Below are positions 10,447 through 20,522 of a stretch of 64,000 nucleotides of DNA, piece after piece. Position numbers and translations under genes: made by a program. Below the pieces are notes generated by a model. That model was not told the origin of the DNA and ran no database searches. It saw only the letters and a list, made by a program, of their open reading frames with translations. Position 1 is the stretch's first letter; each line of letters starts with the position of its first letter. Origin of the DNA: Protonemura montana (Eukaryota > Arthropoda > Insecta > Plecoptera > Nemouridae); assembly GCA_947568835.1 (NCBI GenBank), contig OX387608.1, positions 2,704,001-2,768,000 of the forward strand, given 5' to 3'.

Positions 10447-10588
10447 CAACGCAACGTCCAGCCATTAATTGCACTCAACGCAACGTCCAGTCATTAATTG
10501 CACTCAACGCAACGTCCAGTCATTAATTGCACTCAACGCAACGTCCAGTCATTAATTGCACTCAACGCAACGTCCAGTCATTAATTAA
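10447..10588. repeat. 29-bp tandem repeat, about 5 copies
   Basis: GCAACGTCCAG recurs at 10451, 10480, 10509, 10538 and 10567, each unit also holding CATTAATTGCACTCAAC. Units are nearly identical. Confidence 0.9.
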
Positions 10589-11171
10589 ACAATAAATCGA
10601 AACAACATTCGCGTTTGATTGAAACTTTATATTGCACTTTTGAAATCCTGTTGCGCGCTTTAATTGCCCGGCGATTTTAACGACGCATCATAAAGTCAAC
10701 TTTGTAAACGCACTTAGACTTTGTTGCACAAACTGACAAACTGACAAAACACATAAATCTTTAATTATTATCTCGTTTGTAATTAAAATTGATCGTTATT
10801 ATTTCTCGAGTGGGATTCTCTATTTCGGCGCAATACAATTATTTATATCACTTTTGCAAAAACGAAGCCGAGCCGTCAGAATCAACAAGGCGGTGGTCCG
10901 GGGGGGGGGGGGGGGGAATGCAATCAAGACGGCGGTGATTTACATAAGCTATCAAATGTTACATTGTAGTCGTCTTAGTGTATTTGAAGGACATTAAAAC
11001 CATCTAGCTAAATCTCAAGACGCCGATGACATGAATGAGCGTAGTGAGCGACGCTAAAGCGTCAAAAGCCAAAAAGTTTTTGTTCGCGTTCTACCGGCCA
11101 AACGGTGGCTCTAATTTTGATTTAATTTTCATGATATTTTTTGTGTTCCTTGTGTTTTTCAGTAAAATTGA
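10589..11171. other. No gene; 17-nt G run
   Basis: AT-rich sequence with a run of 17 G at 10900-10916. Confidence 0.4.
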
Positions 11172-11242
11172 TCAAGTGGCCAAGTGGTCAAGTGGCCAAG
11201 TGGTCAAGTGGCCAAGTGGTCAAGTGGCCAAGTGGTCAAAAT
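11172..11242. repeat. 8/16-bp tandem repeat
   Basis: Alternating CAAGTGGC and CAAGTGGT octamers, about nine copies, ending at CAAAATTGGTC. Confidence 0.85.
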
Positions 11243-12846
11243 TGGTCAAGTCGCTCTAAGATTTTGTTATTGACACAAAAACTCTCAATTTTTCGCATCA
11301 AACTTTCAAAGTTTTTGAGTTTTTTGTTAAAATTCCTATACATTTGACTTTTTACGCTGATCATTTAATAAATTCACTTCAATGCACAACAATACGTCAC
11401 CATGGCAACGCTTCTCAACAATGAAACTGAAATGTTGTCCGTTAAGGCGAGAAACTTGATGGTCTAGCGTTGCTTAGGCGACGAGATCGGCTCTCGGTGA
11501 GGTTTTTTTTTGGTCCAAGCATCGAAGAGTGGATCTGTTATGCATTGTTGCCAGATCGTCGCTCGCTGCGTGTGAGTGAGGATCCACGGTGCGTTGGGTG
11601 CGTGCGTATCACGTACGCACAGGAAATCAAATAAATTAGAGAGCAAAGAATTGACGGGAGAAACAAAAAAACACAATGAAATGGCGGGAAACTGAACGTG
11701 TCACGGCTTGATGGATATTGATCGATCTATTTCGCGTGGTTTTTTTTTTAAACCGTAATTTTCTACTTAATCAATTATCATTGGCAAGCGATTTAGCATT
11801 TTAAATTTTTTTTCGTTTTTTTTTTCTGCTGGTGTCATTGGCTAGTTGGTCGGACAATGGAAGAGATTAACATTTTTAAGAGGAATTCACGATCGACTCT
11901 CCGAAGCAATTACCGTTACAATTGCAAGGTAATTGTGGTTTACTGCGATTGCGCCTTCCGTTGTACGCGAAACTAGCCGGTGATAATTAGCGAGGGTAAT
12001 TGCACCGAGTTTATGTGCTCGTATCTAAGTGCTCTGGTCGCATGGTGTTTTGTTTCCAGGCAGGTGCTCGAGTGCATTTTATTGTTATGTTCTTCACATG
12101 GTGTGAGAAAGTGCGTAAGTGTCAATTTGATGCGTACTGTGTATGTACGCATTCTCGTGCCTCGCAAAGTCGAGTCGAATTGGAAATTTATGATTTTACA
12201 ACAATAAAGCGTTCAAAATCGGTTGCAAAAGTTAGATTTAAACGCCAGAAATTGTAGGAACAACCCATGAAGCCGGATCCAGAATATAGAGTTCAATTTT
12301 TATATTCAGCCAATCACAGACGCTGTTTCCAGAGTTTCAGGGGTCGATTCCATGGAGATAACAATTTGACAGGGATCCAGCCCCTGAATTTGAAATAGAT
12401 GTTTGTTTGATTTCGCTGGATTCTCCTGCCTCCTTCTAATTGTGAATGCACTCAACATGAAGTTGAAGAAATCTCTTCAAATTATTTTTCACTTGGTATT
12501 TATCTTCTCTGATATGCATTTCAGACTATTTAAAAAGTTGCTAGTTCGCTCTGACCCCGAGCAGAAATGTTTGCTAGTTTGGTAGCTTAGCAAAACAACG
12601 AATTGATGCTCTGGGAAATGCAGATGTCATTTACCAAATGACTGGCGTTGGTTGAACCACACATAGGATTGTAGAAAAGTACGTTCATCGATATCGACAT
12701 TGCTAGAAATCAAAGACCTGCACTGTGTCGATTTACGATGAAATGGTTTCCACATTTTTTTTTGGTTTTTCTGGCATTTCCACTCGGGAGCTTAAACCAG
12801 CAAGCGCATGATGGAATGGAAATTCCTTTCCAATGGTTTCTATGTT
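11243..12846. other. No supported gene
   Basis: Only short frames. There is a 21-codon frame with a fair start context at 11402, too short to support. Several T runs are present. Confidence 0.4.
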
Positions 12847-12907
12847 GCTTCTCATGGCTTCTCATGGCTTCTCATTGCTTCTCATGGCTTCTCATGGCTT
12901 CTCATTG
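12847..12907. repeat. 10-bp tandem repeat, 6 copies
   Basis: TTCTCATGGC with the variant TTCTCATTGC, six units in the order GGC, GGC, TGC, GGC, GGC, TGC, i.e. a 30-bp higher-order period repeated twice. Confidence 0.85.
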
Positions 12908-13959
12908 CAGCAATGTGGATAGCACGGTCTCTCGTTATGGGATAAGAACAAGTCTTAAAAACATGAAAAATAACACCTCAGTTCTGTCAATTTCAGCTCA
13001 AATTTTCTCTAAAAAACTTTGACTGCGTTTTTTATTCTTTTTTTGATCAAATGTATGACGTTTTTTTTTCGATTAGTTGGTCGAAAAGGACAACAGTTTC
13101 AAGAAATGAATATTTGTGACTGACTAGGTCAGGTATGATCTCAACAAATGTTCGCTGTAGACCAGTGGGGAGAGGCATGATTTCCAAAAACACTTATTGT
13201 CGGAAAAAATCCAAAAACCTTCAGTTATTTCCGTTTCCACGGCTCTGAGCTAAAAACTGAACGCAGATATTTTCCAAATTTCTGTCCGACTTCCATGCAG
13301 ATGTGCAGAGTCGACCCCACATCATACTACACATCATGTGAACGCACTGCAGACTCGTGGTCGAGCACACGCGACGCACTCCAAGTCTCGTCGCACTCAT
13401 CATGAATTACACTGAGATAGCAAGCACCACGCAGACCCCGCTAATGGCCGACCCAACGGCCACCAGTCAAATCCCATGGGAGTAGCGCATTATATGCAAC
13501 ATGCTCGAATGATAGATTCAAAGTGCGTGTCGACCGGCCGACGGACCCCACCCAACACGCTATAGACGTCCCATGCAAAGTGCGTAACCCGACGCAGGAA
13601 GTGTGGGCCAGAAGACACGGGTGCATGCCGGTGGACTTAACCACGGCCTCGTCAGTGTATTTTGTCCCCCTGATTTATGGGACAGGGATGTGTATTTGAT
13701 TGTTGGACTAGAGTTTTGGACGATTCCGGATATACGGGTGGTAAACGTGATCAATGCTTGTTTGACGTATAACTACATCCTTGCGCTCAAGTTATGCCGT
13801 TTACAGATATGCAATTGATTTTGATATTTTTTTATCGTGTTCGCTGAATTTGGCTCTCTTTGTTCTTGATGGTTGATGGCATGCCAGAGCTCATGCGTCA
13901 AATTTTGGTCAGTTTTCAGGTATACATTTACAAGGGGGCGTGTTACAATAAAATAAAAT
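12908..13959. other. No supported gene
   Basis: Short overlapping frames between 13221 and 13820 in moderately GC-rich sequence; no splice context or recognised motif. Confidence 0.35.
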
Positions 13960-14212
13960 ACATGTTTATGCATAGTTTTTAGACTCATGTCTACTTGATT
14001 TATCCTTATCGCTAGTTTTAACAAAAACTATTTGAAATGGGTTTTGAATGCTAAGTGAAGAACAACTAAATTTCCCAACGTTTCGTAACATGTACTAATT
14101 ACTTCTTCAAGGGTTAGAGCAGTCCTGACAATTTTCCGATAACAAAAGAACCACATAAAATTATAACAATTACCAAGTTCAAGCTTCCTAAATGCATAAA
14201 TGTAATCTACAA
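13960..14212 (-). mobile_element. Penelope-like copy, minus strand
   Basis: From the 3' end (TAGACTCATGTCTACTTGAT on the plus strand) it runs through the AAAACTATTT block and the hammerhead-like segment (14074-14120) into the upstream part with GATAACAAAAGAACC and TTATAACAATTACC. It is the longest copy of the family in the window. Confidence 0.6.
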
Positions 14213-14455
14213 CTCATGTCTACTTGATGTAACCGTAGCACTAGTTTTAACAAAAAACGATTTCAACTGGGTTTTGAATGCTAAGTGAAGAACAACTAAA
14301 TTTCCCAACGTTTCCTAACTTGTACCTGTTACTTTATCAAGGGTTAGAGCAGTTCTGACAATTTTCCGATAACAAAAGAACCGTTGGGAAACTCAGTTGT
14401 GTTTTACTTAGCATTCAAAACCCAGTTGAAATAGTTTTTGTTCTAACATGTCTAT
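14213..14455 (-). mobile_element. Second Penelope-like copy with inverted end
   Basis: It starts directly after the previous copy with CTCATGTCTACTTGATG, has the hammerhead-like segment at 14304-14350, and then turns back on itself: 14388-14440 is an inverted copy of the TTAGCATTCAAAACCCA block. The stem is changed (TTCCTAAC instead of TTCGTAAC), so this copy is degraded. Confidence 0.55.
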
Positions 14456-15382
14456 GCTATTTGTGAGATCCCAGGACATGACGCTACAATTATTCATGTT
14501 AATTGATACTGAATTACAGCAATACAAGATCGTATGATTATTCTACTTAACTGATATTAAAATCATGATTATATTTACAAGTATTACAATGAATCTCGAC
14601 ACAGCATGGACTGAAATGGTCCATGGTAAGTCTCTTCTATTAGCTCCAGCCAATATTTCCCTAAGATCACACATATTTCCGTTACCTCTGCACTTTGTGT
14701 TGGTTACTTGCAGTTGCATGTTACAATCACAGGCACATAGGGCGTTGATTGTGCCAGGGGTCGGGTTGTCATCTTCAACGTTGAGACGACGACTGCTAAG
14801 GGTGTGGTGAGAGGGGTGGAGGGGTTTGAAGCCTGTCAGTGAATGCAAAGTACGTCTGTGTGACGTCACTCGAAGGTTGTGTTCTGCACTTGAGATGGTA
14901 CAGCTCCTCGAGGGACCTGCGCGGGGTTTCAGCCGGGATGAAATTAGCGCCGGGTGCCAAGCGTGTTCAACTACCGCCTCCTGAGTCCCTTGTCTTGGAC
15001 TCCATGTTGGACTTACACAGATATGCTTAGAGCTTTCAACTTTCACAATCGGTTTTATTTATTGGCCCTTGCGAGGTACAATAGAAAAGAATCTAAGTTA
15101 CCTTACATTTTATATGTAACTATTGGATGCTTATCCAAAAATAACTAAAGAAAACGATACAAATTTTCATAATTTCATCTGTCAATGGTAGATTGTTACA
15201 GTGTGCTCATGAACAGTTCAATTTCTATAATAAACCCTACAAAGCTAAATGCTGGATGAGATCCTTGAGAAGTATTTGAGAGATATAAGAATGGAACTAG
15301 ATTTGTGACAGATATTTCATCTCAGTGATAGTTGTCAAGTATTCAACTCAAAGTTGCCAAGATCCTCGAAAATGTCAGCAAT
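14456..15382. other. No supported gene
   Basis: A 167-codon minus-strand frame (14543-15046) lies here. It overlaps open plus-strand frames and contains no recognisable domain; see rejected items. Confidence 0.35.
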
Positions 15383-15735
15383 TTAATGAGGAAGACACAG
15401 ATCGCACAAGTTGTCCTCCAGTGTTGCCTTTCTGCATAAAGGAGCGAAACGAACTCGAGTCTTAGCCTCCTTAATCTTGCGATTAACGATAGCCCAGGCC
15501 ATGGCCCAACCTCAGCCTCGTCAGTCACGCACACCGCCTAAGAGAGACAGAGAAGCATCCATCTCGCCCAGCCGGGATGCTGCGGTCCTCTCATTTAACT
15601 GTCTTCGCTTTTTCTTCTTCTGGTCGAGATCTGGCAACGTCGACATTCTTGAGTCGTGGCTTATTTCGTCTCCTGCGTGGCGTCGGCATGGGGTTGCTGC
15701 ACGACGCCTCAGGGAGTTTCTGTCTGAACATGCGA
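15383..15735 (-). pseudogene. Coding-like frame broken by two in-frame TGA
   Basis: On the minus strand one frame reads coding-like on both sides of two TGA codons. Upstream (about 15735-15524) is a basic segment with STLPDLDQKKKKRRQLNERT and TAASRLGEMDASLSLLGGV. Downstream, from ATG at 15502 to TAA at 15383, are 39 codons including WAIVNRKIKEAKTRVRFAP and KATLEDNLCDLCLPH. The two stops lie 9 bp apart (TGA-CGA-GGC-TGA). The upstream end touches a 5S-SINE insertion at 15738. The simplest reading is a decayed exon, or two separate pieces. Reading the TGAs as selenocysteine (a UxxU pair) is possible only if a SECIS element exists downstream, and I see no clear one. The plus strand is also open for 110 codons here, so coding status is uncertain. 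Confidence 0.3.
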
Positions 15736-15737
15736 CG

Positions 15738-16830
15738 AGTTAAGCAACACTGCGCTGGGTCAGGTATTGGATGGGTGACCATCATACACATGACCAGTTC
15801 TGTTCGGGAGAGAGGTTGGAGGGATGAAAGTTAAGCAACACTGCGCTGGGTCAGGTATTGGATGGGTGACCATCATACACATGACCAGTTCTGTTCGGGA
15901 GAGAGGTTGGAGGGATGAAAGTTAAGCAACACTGCGCTGGGTCAGGTATTGTATGGGTGACCATCATACACATGACCAGTTCTGTTCGGGAGAGAGGTTG
16001 GAGTGATGAAAGTTAAGCAACACTGCGCTGGGTCAGGTATTGGATGGGTGACCATCATACACATGACCAGTTCTGTTCGGGAGAGAGGTTGGAGGGATGA
16101 AAGTTAAGCAACACTGCGCTGGGTCAGGTATTGTATGGGTGACCATCATACACATGACCAGTTCTGTTCGGGAGAGAGGTTGGAGTGATGAAAGTTAAGC
16201 AACACTGCGCTGGGTCAGGTATTGGATGGGTGACCATCATACACATGACCAGTTCTGTTCGGGAGAGAGGTTGGAGGGATGAAAGTTAAGCAACACTGCG
16301 CTGAGTCAGGTATTGGATGGGTGACCATCATATACACATGACCAGTTCTGTTCAGGAGAGAGGTTGGAGGGATGAAAGTTAAGCAACACTGCGCTGGGTC
16401 AGGTATTGGATGGGTGGCCATCATACACATGACCAGTTCTGTACGGGAGAGAGGTTGGAGGGATGAAAGTTAAGCAACACTGCGCTGGGTCAGGTATTGG
16501 ATGGGTGACCATCATACACATGACCAGTTCTGTCCGGGAGAGAGGTTGGAGGGATGAAAGTTAAGCAAAACTGCGCTGGGTCAGGTATTGGATGGGTGAC
16601 CATCATATACGCGACCAGTTCTGTTCAGGAGAGAGGTTGGAGCAATTAAAGTTAGTTGAGCAACTTCACTCGCCTTGCTTATCAATCTCTCGACAGCATG
16701 GGTTTGTGGATGAATCCTGTTGTTCGCGTTGTACCGTCCTTCGGAAGGGACATTAAGCCGGTGCTATTTGACAGGAGTAGACAACGTACCGGCACCGGGT
16801 TTCCCATCGGCTCCCTTCTAGCTTGAGCGT
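15738..16830 (+). mobile_element. 5S-SINE with 10 tandem heads
   Basis: Ten head units with GTTAAGCAACACTGCGCTGG (the last has CAAAACTG) follow at a 91-bp period from 15739, then the body from about 16640 (36-bp block, GTACCGTCCTTCGGAAGGGA, GTACCGGCACCGGGTTTCCC). The tail is cut at TTCTAGCTTGAG. Units 3 and 5 share two private changes (GTATTGTATGG and GGAGTGATG), so a two-unit block has been duplicated. The 5S-like start before box A is missing here. Confidence 0.9.
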
Positions 16831-16947
16831 CGACATGCAAACGCGAGTGTCCACGACCTTGATCTCGGCATTACCGAATATTTCAACAATTCCATCGCAC
16901 CTTGATCTCAGAATCAACACGATGAGTCAACACATTTCAACCACGAC
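16831..16947. other. No feature seen
   Basis: Short spacer between the SINE and the 99-bp repeat region. Confidence 0.3.
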
Positions 16948-17463
16948 ATGACTTCCAAGAATTCTCTGCGAAATCTTCCGTATTGTGGTCTTTGCAAACG
17001 CCTCCCCCCCTGTGTCCACTGTCCGCACACAACCCGTCCCATCTTTCACAAGCGCGACGCAGGCTCAAGATGTCCCTGTCAAACGATTTGCAATGCTAAT
17101 ACGACCATGCTCTGCCACGCATGCGTTAGATGCAGTGGCGCACTGGGCTGTAGGGCACAAGGGGCATCGCCCACGCTGTCAAACACTTGCAATGCTAATA
17201 CGGCCATGCCTTGCCACGCATGCGTTAGATGCAGTGGCGCACTGGGCTGTAGGGCACAAGGGGCATCGCCCACGCTGTCAAACACTTGCAATGCTAATAC
17301 GACCATGCTCTGCCACGCATGCGTTAGATGCAGTGGCGCACTGGGCTGTGGAGCACAAGGGGCATCGCCCACGCTGTCAACCACTTGCAATGCTAATACG
17401 ACCAATGGCAAGCGACGACCAAAGGCAGCGACGGGCAAGCACTATAGCAGGTGGCGTTTATAA
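16948..17463 (+). CDS. Cys-rich frame built on a 99-bp repeat, doubtful
   Basis: A 171-codon frame contains three 33-residue repeats (units start 17091, 17190, 17289, partial at 17388). Each has the Cys pattern CNANTTMLCHACVRCSGALG with four Cys. The leader (about 45 residues) is also Cys-rich, for example GLCKRLPPCVHCPH. The 99-bp unit is a multiple of three, so every frame stays open: another plus frame and one minus frame are open too. No signal peptide is visible at the start and the frame's ATG is weakly placed. A repeat-built Cys-rich peptide is possible, but a plain minisatellite explains the data equally well. Confidence 0.25.
   Translation: MTSKNSLRNLPYCGLCKRLPPCVHCPHTTRPIFHKRDAGSRCPCQTICNANTTMLCHACVRCSGALGCRAQGASPTLSNTCNANTAMPCHACVRCSGALGCRAQGASPTLSNTCNANTTMLCHACVRCSGALGCGAQGASPTLSTTCNANTTNGKRRPKAATGKHYSRWRL
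17091..17400. repeat. 99-bp tandem repeat, about 3.1 copies
   Basis: CAATGCTAATACG recurs at 17091, 17190, 17289 and 17388. Units differ by only a few bases (ACGACC/ACGGCC, TAGGGC/TGGAGC). Confidence 0.9.
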
Positions 17464-18526
17464 ACAATGTGTTTAAAATAGCTGCTGATTTTCACTCTGA
17501 TTAAAAATTTTATTATTGCATTTATTTAAATTAAAAAAGAATACGATCTCTTATTTTTGTCAAGAAACATTAAAATTCGCTTTAACATGCTTTTGGCAAG
17601 TTGATTCATATGATTTGGGCAAATCCAGCAAAGGCATGGATCGGGGTTTTGGTGACAACGCTGTAATGACGCTATTACTCGTAAAGACCACTCTTCTAGG
17701 GGTAGCGATCTCTCTCACTCTCTTCACGCCAGTTGACGTCATCAGGGCGACAAGTTTCAAAGTATACACCGCCACACTAATTGCATGCAGGTATACCTGT
17801 ATCAAAGTCACCGATTAATTGTACACTTTAATAATAATCTCTTTTGATCAGCTATTTATAAAATAATTGCAAAGTGGTGGCAACTTGTCAGTTGTTAGAT
17901 TAACTCTGTACATTGACAGGACACTTTTCTGCGAGGATAGCAGCCGCCCGGCCGTGTTCCTTTTTTAATGTCTCGACCACGTAAGACGTTAGCTCATTTG
18001 CCATATGCCTTACCACTGACATACCTGTGGTATTTTCCATGTCTCGCACAACTTCGAATGCTGCATCCACTGCAATGATATACGATCACTTACTTTCATT
18101 TTTTACAGCCTAAAGCTCGCAGAAATAAATCCCATTATTAGTGTCTGTCCTGGCAGAACCATCGTTAGCCTAACCAATTGTTATATCCCCGGTGCTTTAC
18201 GACTGTTTTGCTTGCAGACATGAATTAGATAATAAAAATAATATATTGAAATACGTCCCACTTTTCTTTTTGCCGTATACCAACCGCAAAGCGGCCAACA
18301 GCTAAAGTTTTTACTACCCAGCCGATGAAAAGGTGGTAGCCCTGTTCTTGACAGTAGATATTATTTATTTTCATCGTTAAACTTCTGGCATCGTCATCAG
18401 GCATGGTGATTGTTGTCGTGATCTGAGGCTGTCTCAGTTTTGTGCCGGACTTGCTCTGGATGACTCCTGATCTTATCCCATCTTATACCATGATCTTAAT
18501 GATCTTAGCCAATGTCCGGGGTCCTG
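17464..18526. other. No supported gene
   Basis: AT-rich with short frames; no repeat relatives found. Confidence 0.4.
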
Positions 18527-19495
18527 GCTATAGCTGGAGAATGTGTCGCGATGTCGTCATCGATACACAAGCACTGGCTTGGCATGGACGCTATAGCTGG
18601 AGAATGTGTCGCGATGTCGTCATCGATACACAAGCACTGGCTTGGCATGGACGCTATAGCTGGAGAATGTGTCGCGATGTCGTCATCGATACACAAGCAC
18701 TGGCTTGGCATGGACACTATAGCTGGAGAATGTGTCGCGATGTCGTCATCGATACACAAGCACTGGCTTGGCATGGACGCTATAGCCGGAGAATGTGTCG
18801 CGATGTCGTCATCGATACACAAGCACTGACTTGGCATGGACGCTATAGCCGGAGAATGTGTCGCGATGCCGTCATCGATACACAAGCACTGGCTTGGCAT
18901 GGACGCTATAGCCGGAGAATGTGTCGCGATGTCGTCATCGATACACAAGCACTGGCTTGGCATGGACGCTATAGCCGGAGAATGTGTCGTGATGTCGTCA
19001 TCGATACACAAGCTCAGGCTTGGCATGGGTGCTATAGCTGGAGAATGTGTCGCGATGTCGTCATCGATACACAAGCACTGGCTTGGCATGGACGCTATAG
19101 CTGGAGAATGTGTCGCGATGTCGTCATCGATACACAAGCACTGGCTTGGCATGGACGCTATAGCCGGAGAATGTGTCACGATGTCGTCATCGATACACAA
19201 GCACTGGCTTGGCATGGACGCTATAGCCGGAGAATGTGTCGCGATGTCGTCATCGATACACAAGCACTGGCTTGGCATGGACGCTATAGCCGGAGAATGT
19301 GTCGCGATGTCGTCATCGATACACAAGCACTGGCTTGGCATGGACGCTATAGCCGGAGAATGTGTCGCGATGTCGTCATCGATACACAAGCACTGGCTTG
19401 GCATGGACGCTATAGCCGGAGAATGTGTCGCGATGTCGTCATCGATACACAAGCACTGGCTTGGCATGGACGCTATAGCCGGAGAATGTGTCGCA
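18527..19495. repeat. 63-bp satellite-like array, about 15 copies
   Basis: The 63-bp unit carries GAATGTGTCGCGATGTCGTC, ATCGATACACAAGC and GGCTTGGCATGGACGCTATA. Copies differ at one or two positions (TAGCTGG/TAGCCGG; single changes at 18869, 18990 and 19014). Because 63 is a multiple of three and the unit lacks stops in most frames, open frames of 367 (+) and 334 (-) codons arise with perfect 21-residue repeats. Their termini are plain flanking sequence, so I do not call a gene. Confidence 0.95.
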
Positions 19496-19627
19496 TTTTT
19501 TCGAAACAATTTTCAGTTTGCATCTTCTTAGGCACTCCTTCCTGAATATTCCTAAACATATTCCACTTTCAGCCTAGAAGTCAATATAAGGTCATCTAGA
19601 GCTTGCTAGAGTTGACCCCCTAGTCAG

Positions 19628-19628
<1 letters not shown>

Positions 19629-19662
<34 letters not shown>
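19629..19662. repeat. 34-nt poly-C tract
   Basis: An uninterrupted C run, the longest homopolymer in the window. The minus strand is poly-G. Confidence 0.95.
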
Positions 19663-19665
<3 letters not shown>

Positions 19666-20460
19666 TCACGTCAAATTCATGCCCACTTCTGTGACAAACA
19701 AGGGCCTATTCCCCGACATCCATTACTTTTATTACACCTGGACATGAAACCTGGGACGCAAGTTATTTATTTCATACTTAATAACTACTCGAGTCAAATA
19801 CTCGAGCATTTAATCCTTTACCTAACTATATTATGCCGGGGTTCTTGCTGATAGCAACTTAAAAATAGTTAATCCTGAATTATCAGATGGGCTGGCAAGC
19901 TTGTGGCCCGGCAGGGGGCATAGCCCTTGGTATTTCTGTATCACAACCCCCGTGTCCCACACGAGAAAGTCGTTGGCCCAGAGGATGGAATATCTACATC
20001 CTATACATCCTATACATCCTATACATGGCTAATGAAGTATAATGAAGCTTAGAGAGAGAAAATCAATGTATTAATTAATTAATTGACATCTCTCCAAATA
20101 CATGGTTGACCATTGGGATCTAGCGTACTAATCTACATTAGGAAATACAATTTTTAAGCAAGTAGCAATAATATTTCGGTATGATTATGGTATTGCCTAT
20201 AGTTATTTATGAACATTGTGCATTAATAACAAGTGTTGATTTTAGATTAAAGATACACAGATTTAAGATATTAGCTATGAGATAAGAGTAACGACAAAAA
20301 CAACTACTAGCGCTACCCCAACCTTGCCGCGGCTTTCCACAAAAAGCAGTACCTACCGGAAAGGAAAGTCAGTTTAATGATTTTACTGTGAAAGTCACGA
20401 GATAAATCAAAATAAAAGTGAACGTATCTACTGATCGAACATGACAAACCTTTGTTTTAG
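19663..20460. other. No supported gene
   Basis: AT-rich; contains a short CATCCTATA triplet repeat near 19995-20025. Confidence 0.4.
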
Positions 20461-20522
20461 TGTTACTGATAATAAAATACCCCGCGCAATGCAAGCGTTT
20501 GCAATTTAAATCTGATTTCACA
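20461..20522 (+). repeat. tRNA-SINE far tail, solo fragment
   Basis: AATAATAAAATACCCC-like start followed by GCAAGCGTTTGCAATTTAAA and GATTTCA, matching the tail seen at 46.7 and 56.8 kb. No tRNA-like module is attached. Confidence 0.75.

Noticed and set aside
14543..15046. 167-codon minus-strand frame
   Set aside because: Plus-strand frames overlap it, composition is patchy, and no motif or splice site supports it.
15738..16640. CRISPR-like array
   Set aside because: Direct repeats have no unique spacers between them; units are contiguous SINE heads.
18442..19545. 367- and 334-codon frames with perfect 21-residue repeats
   Set aside because: Multiple-of-three satellite unit without stops; ends lie in flanking non-coding sequence.
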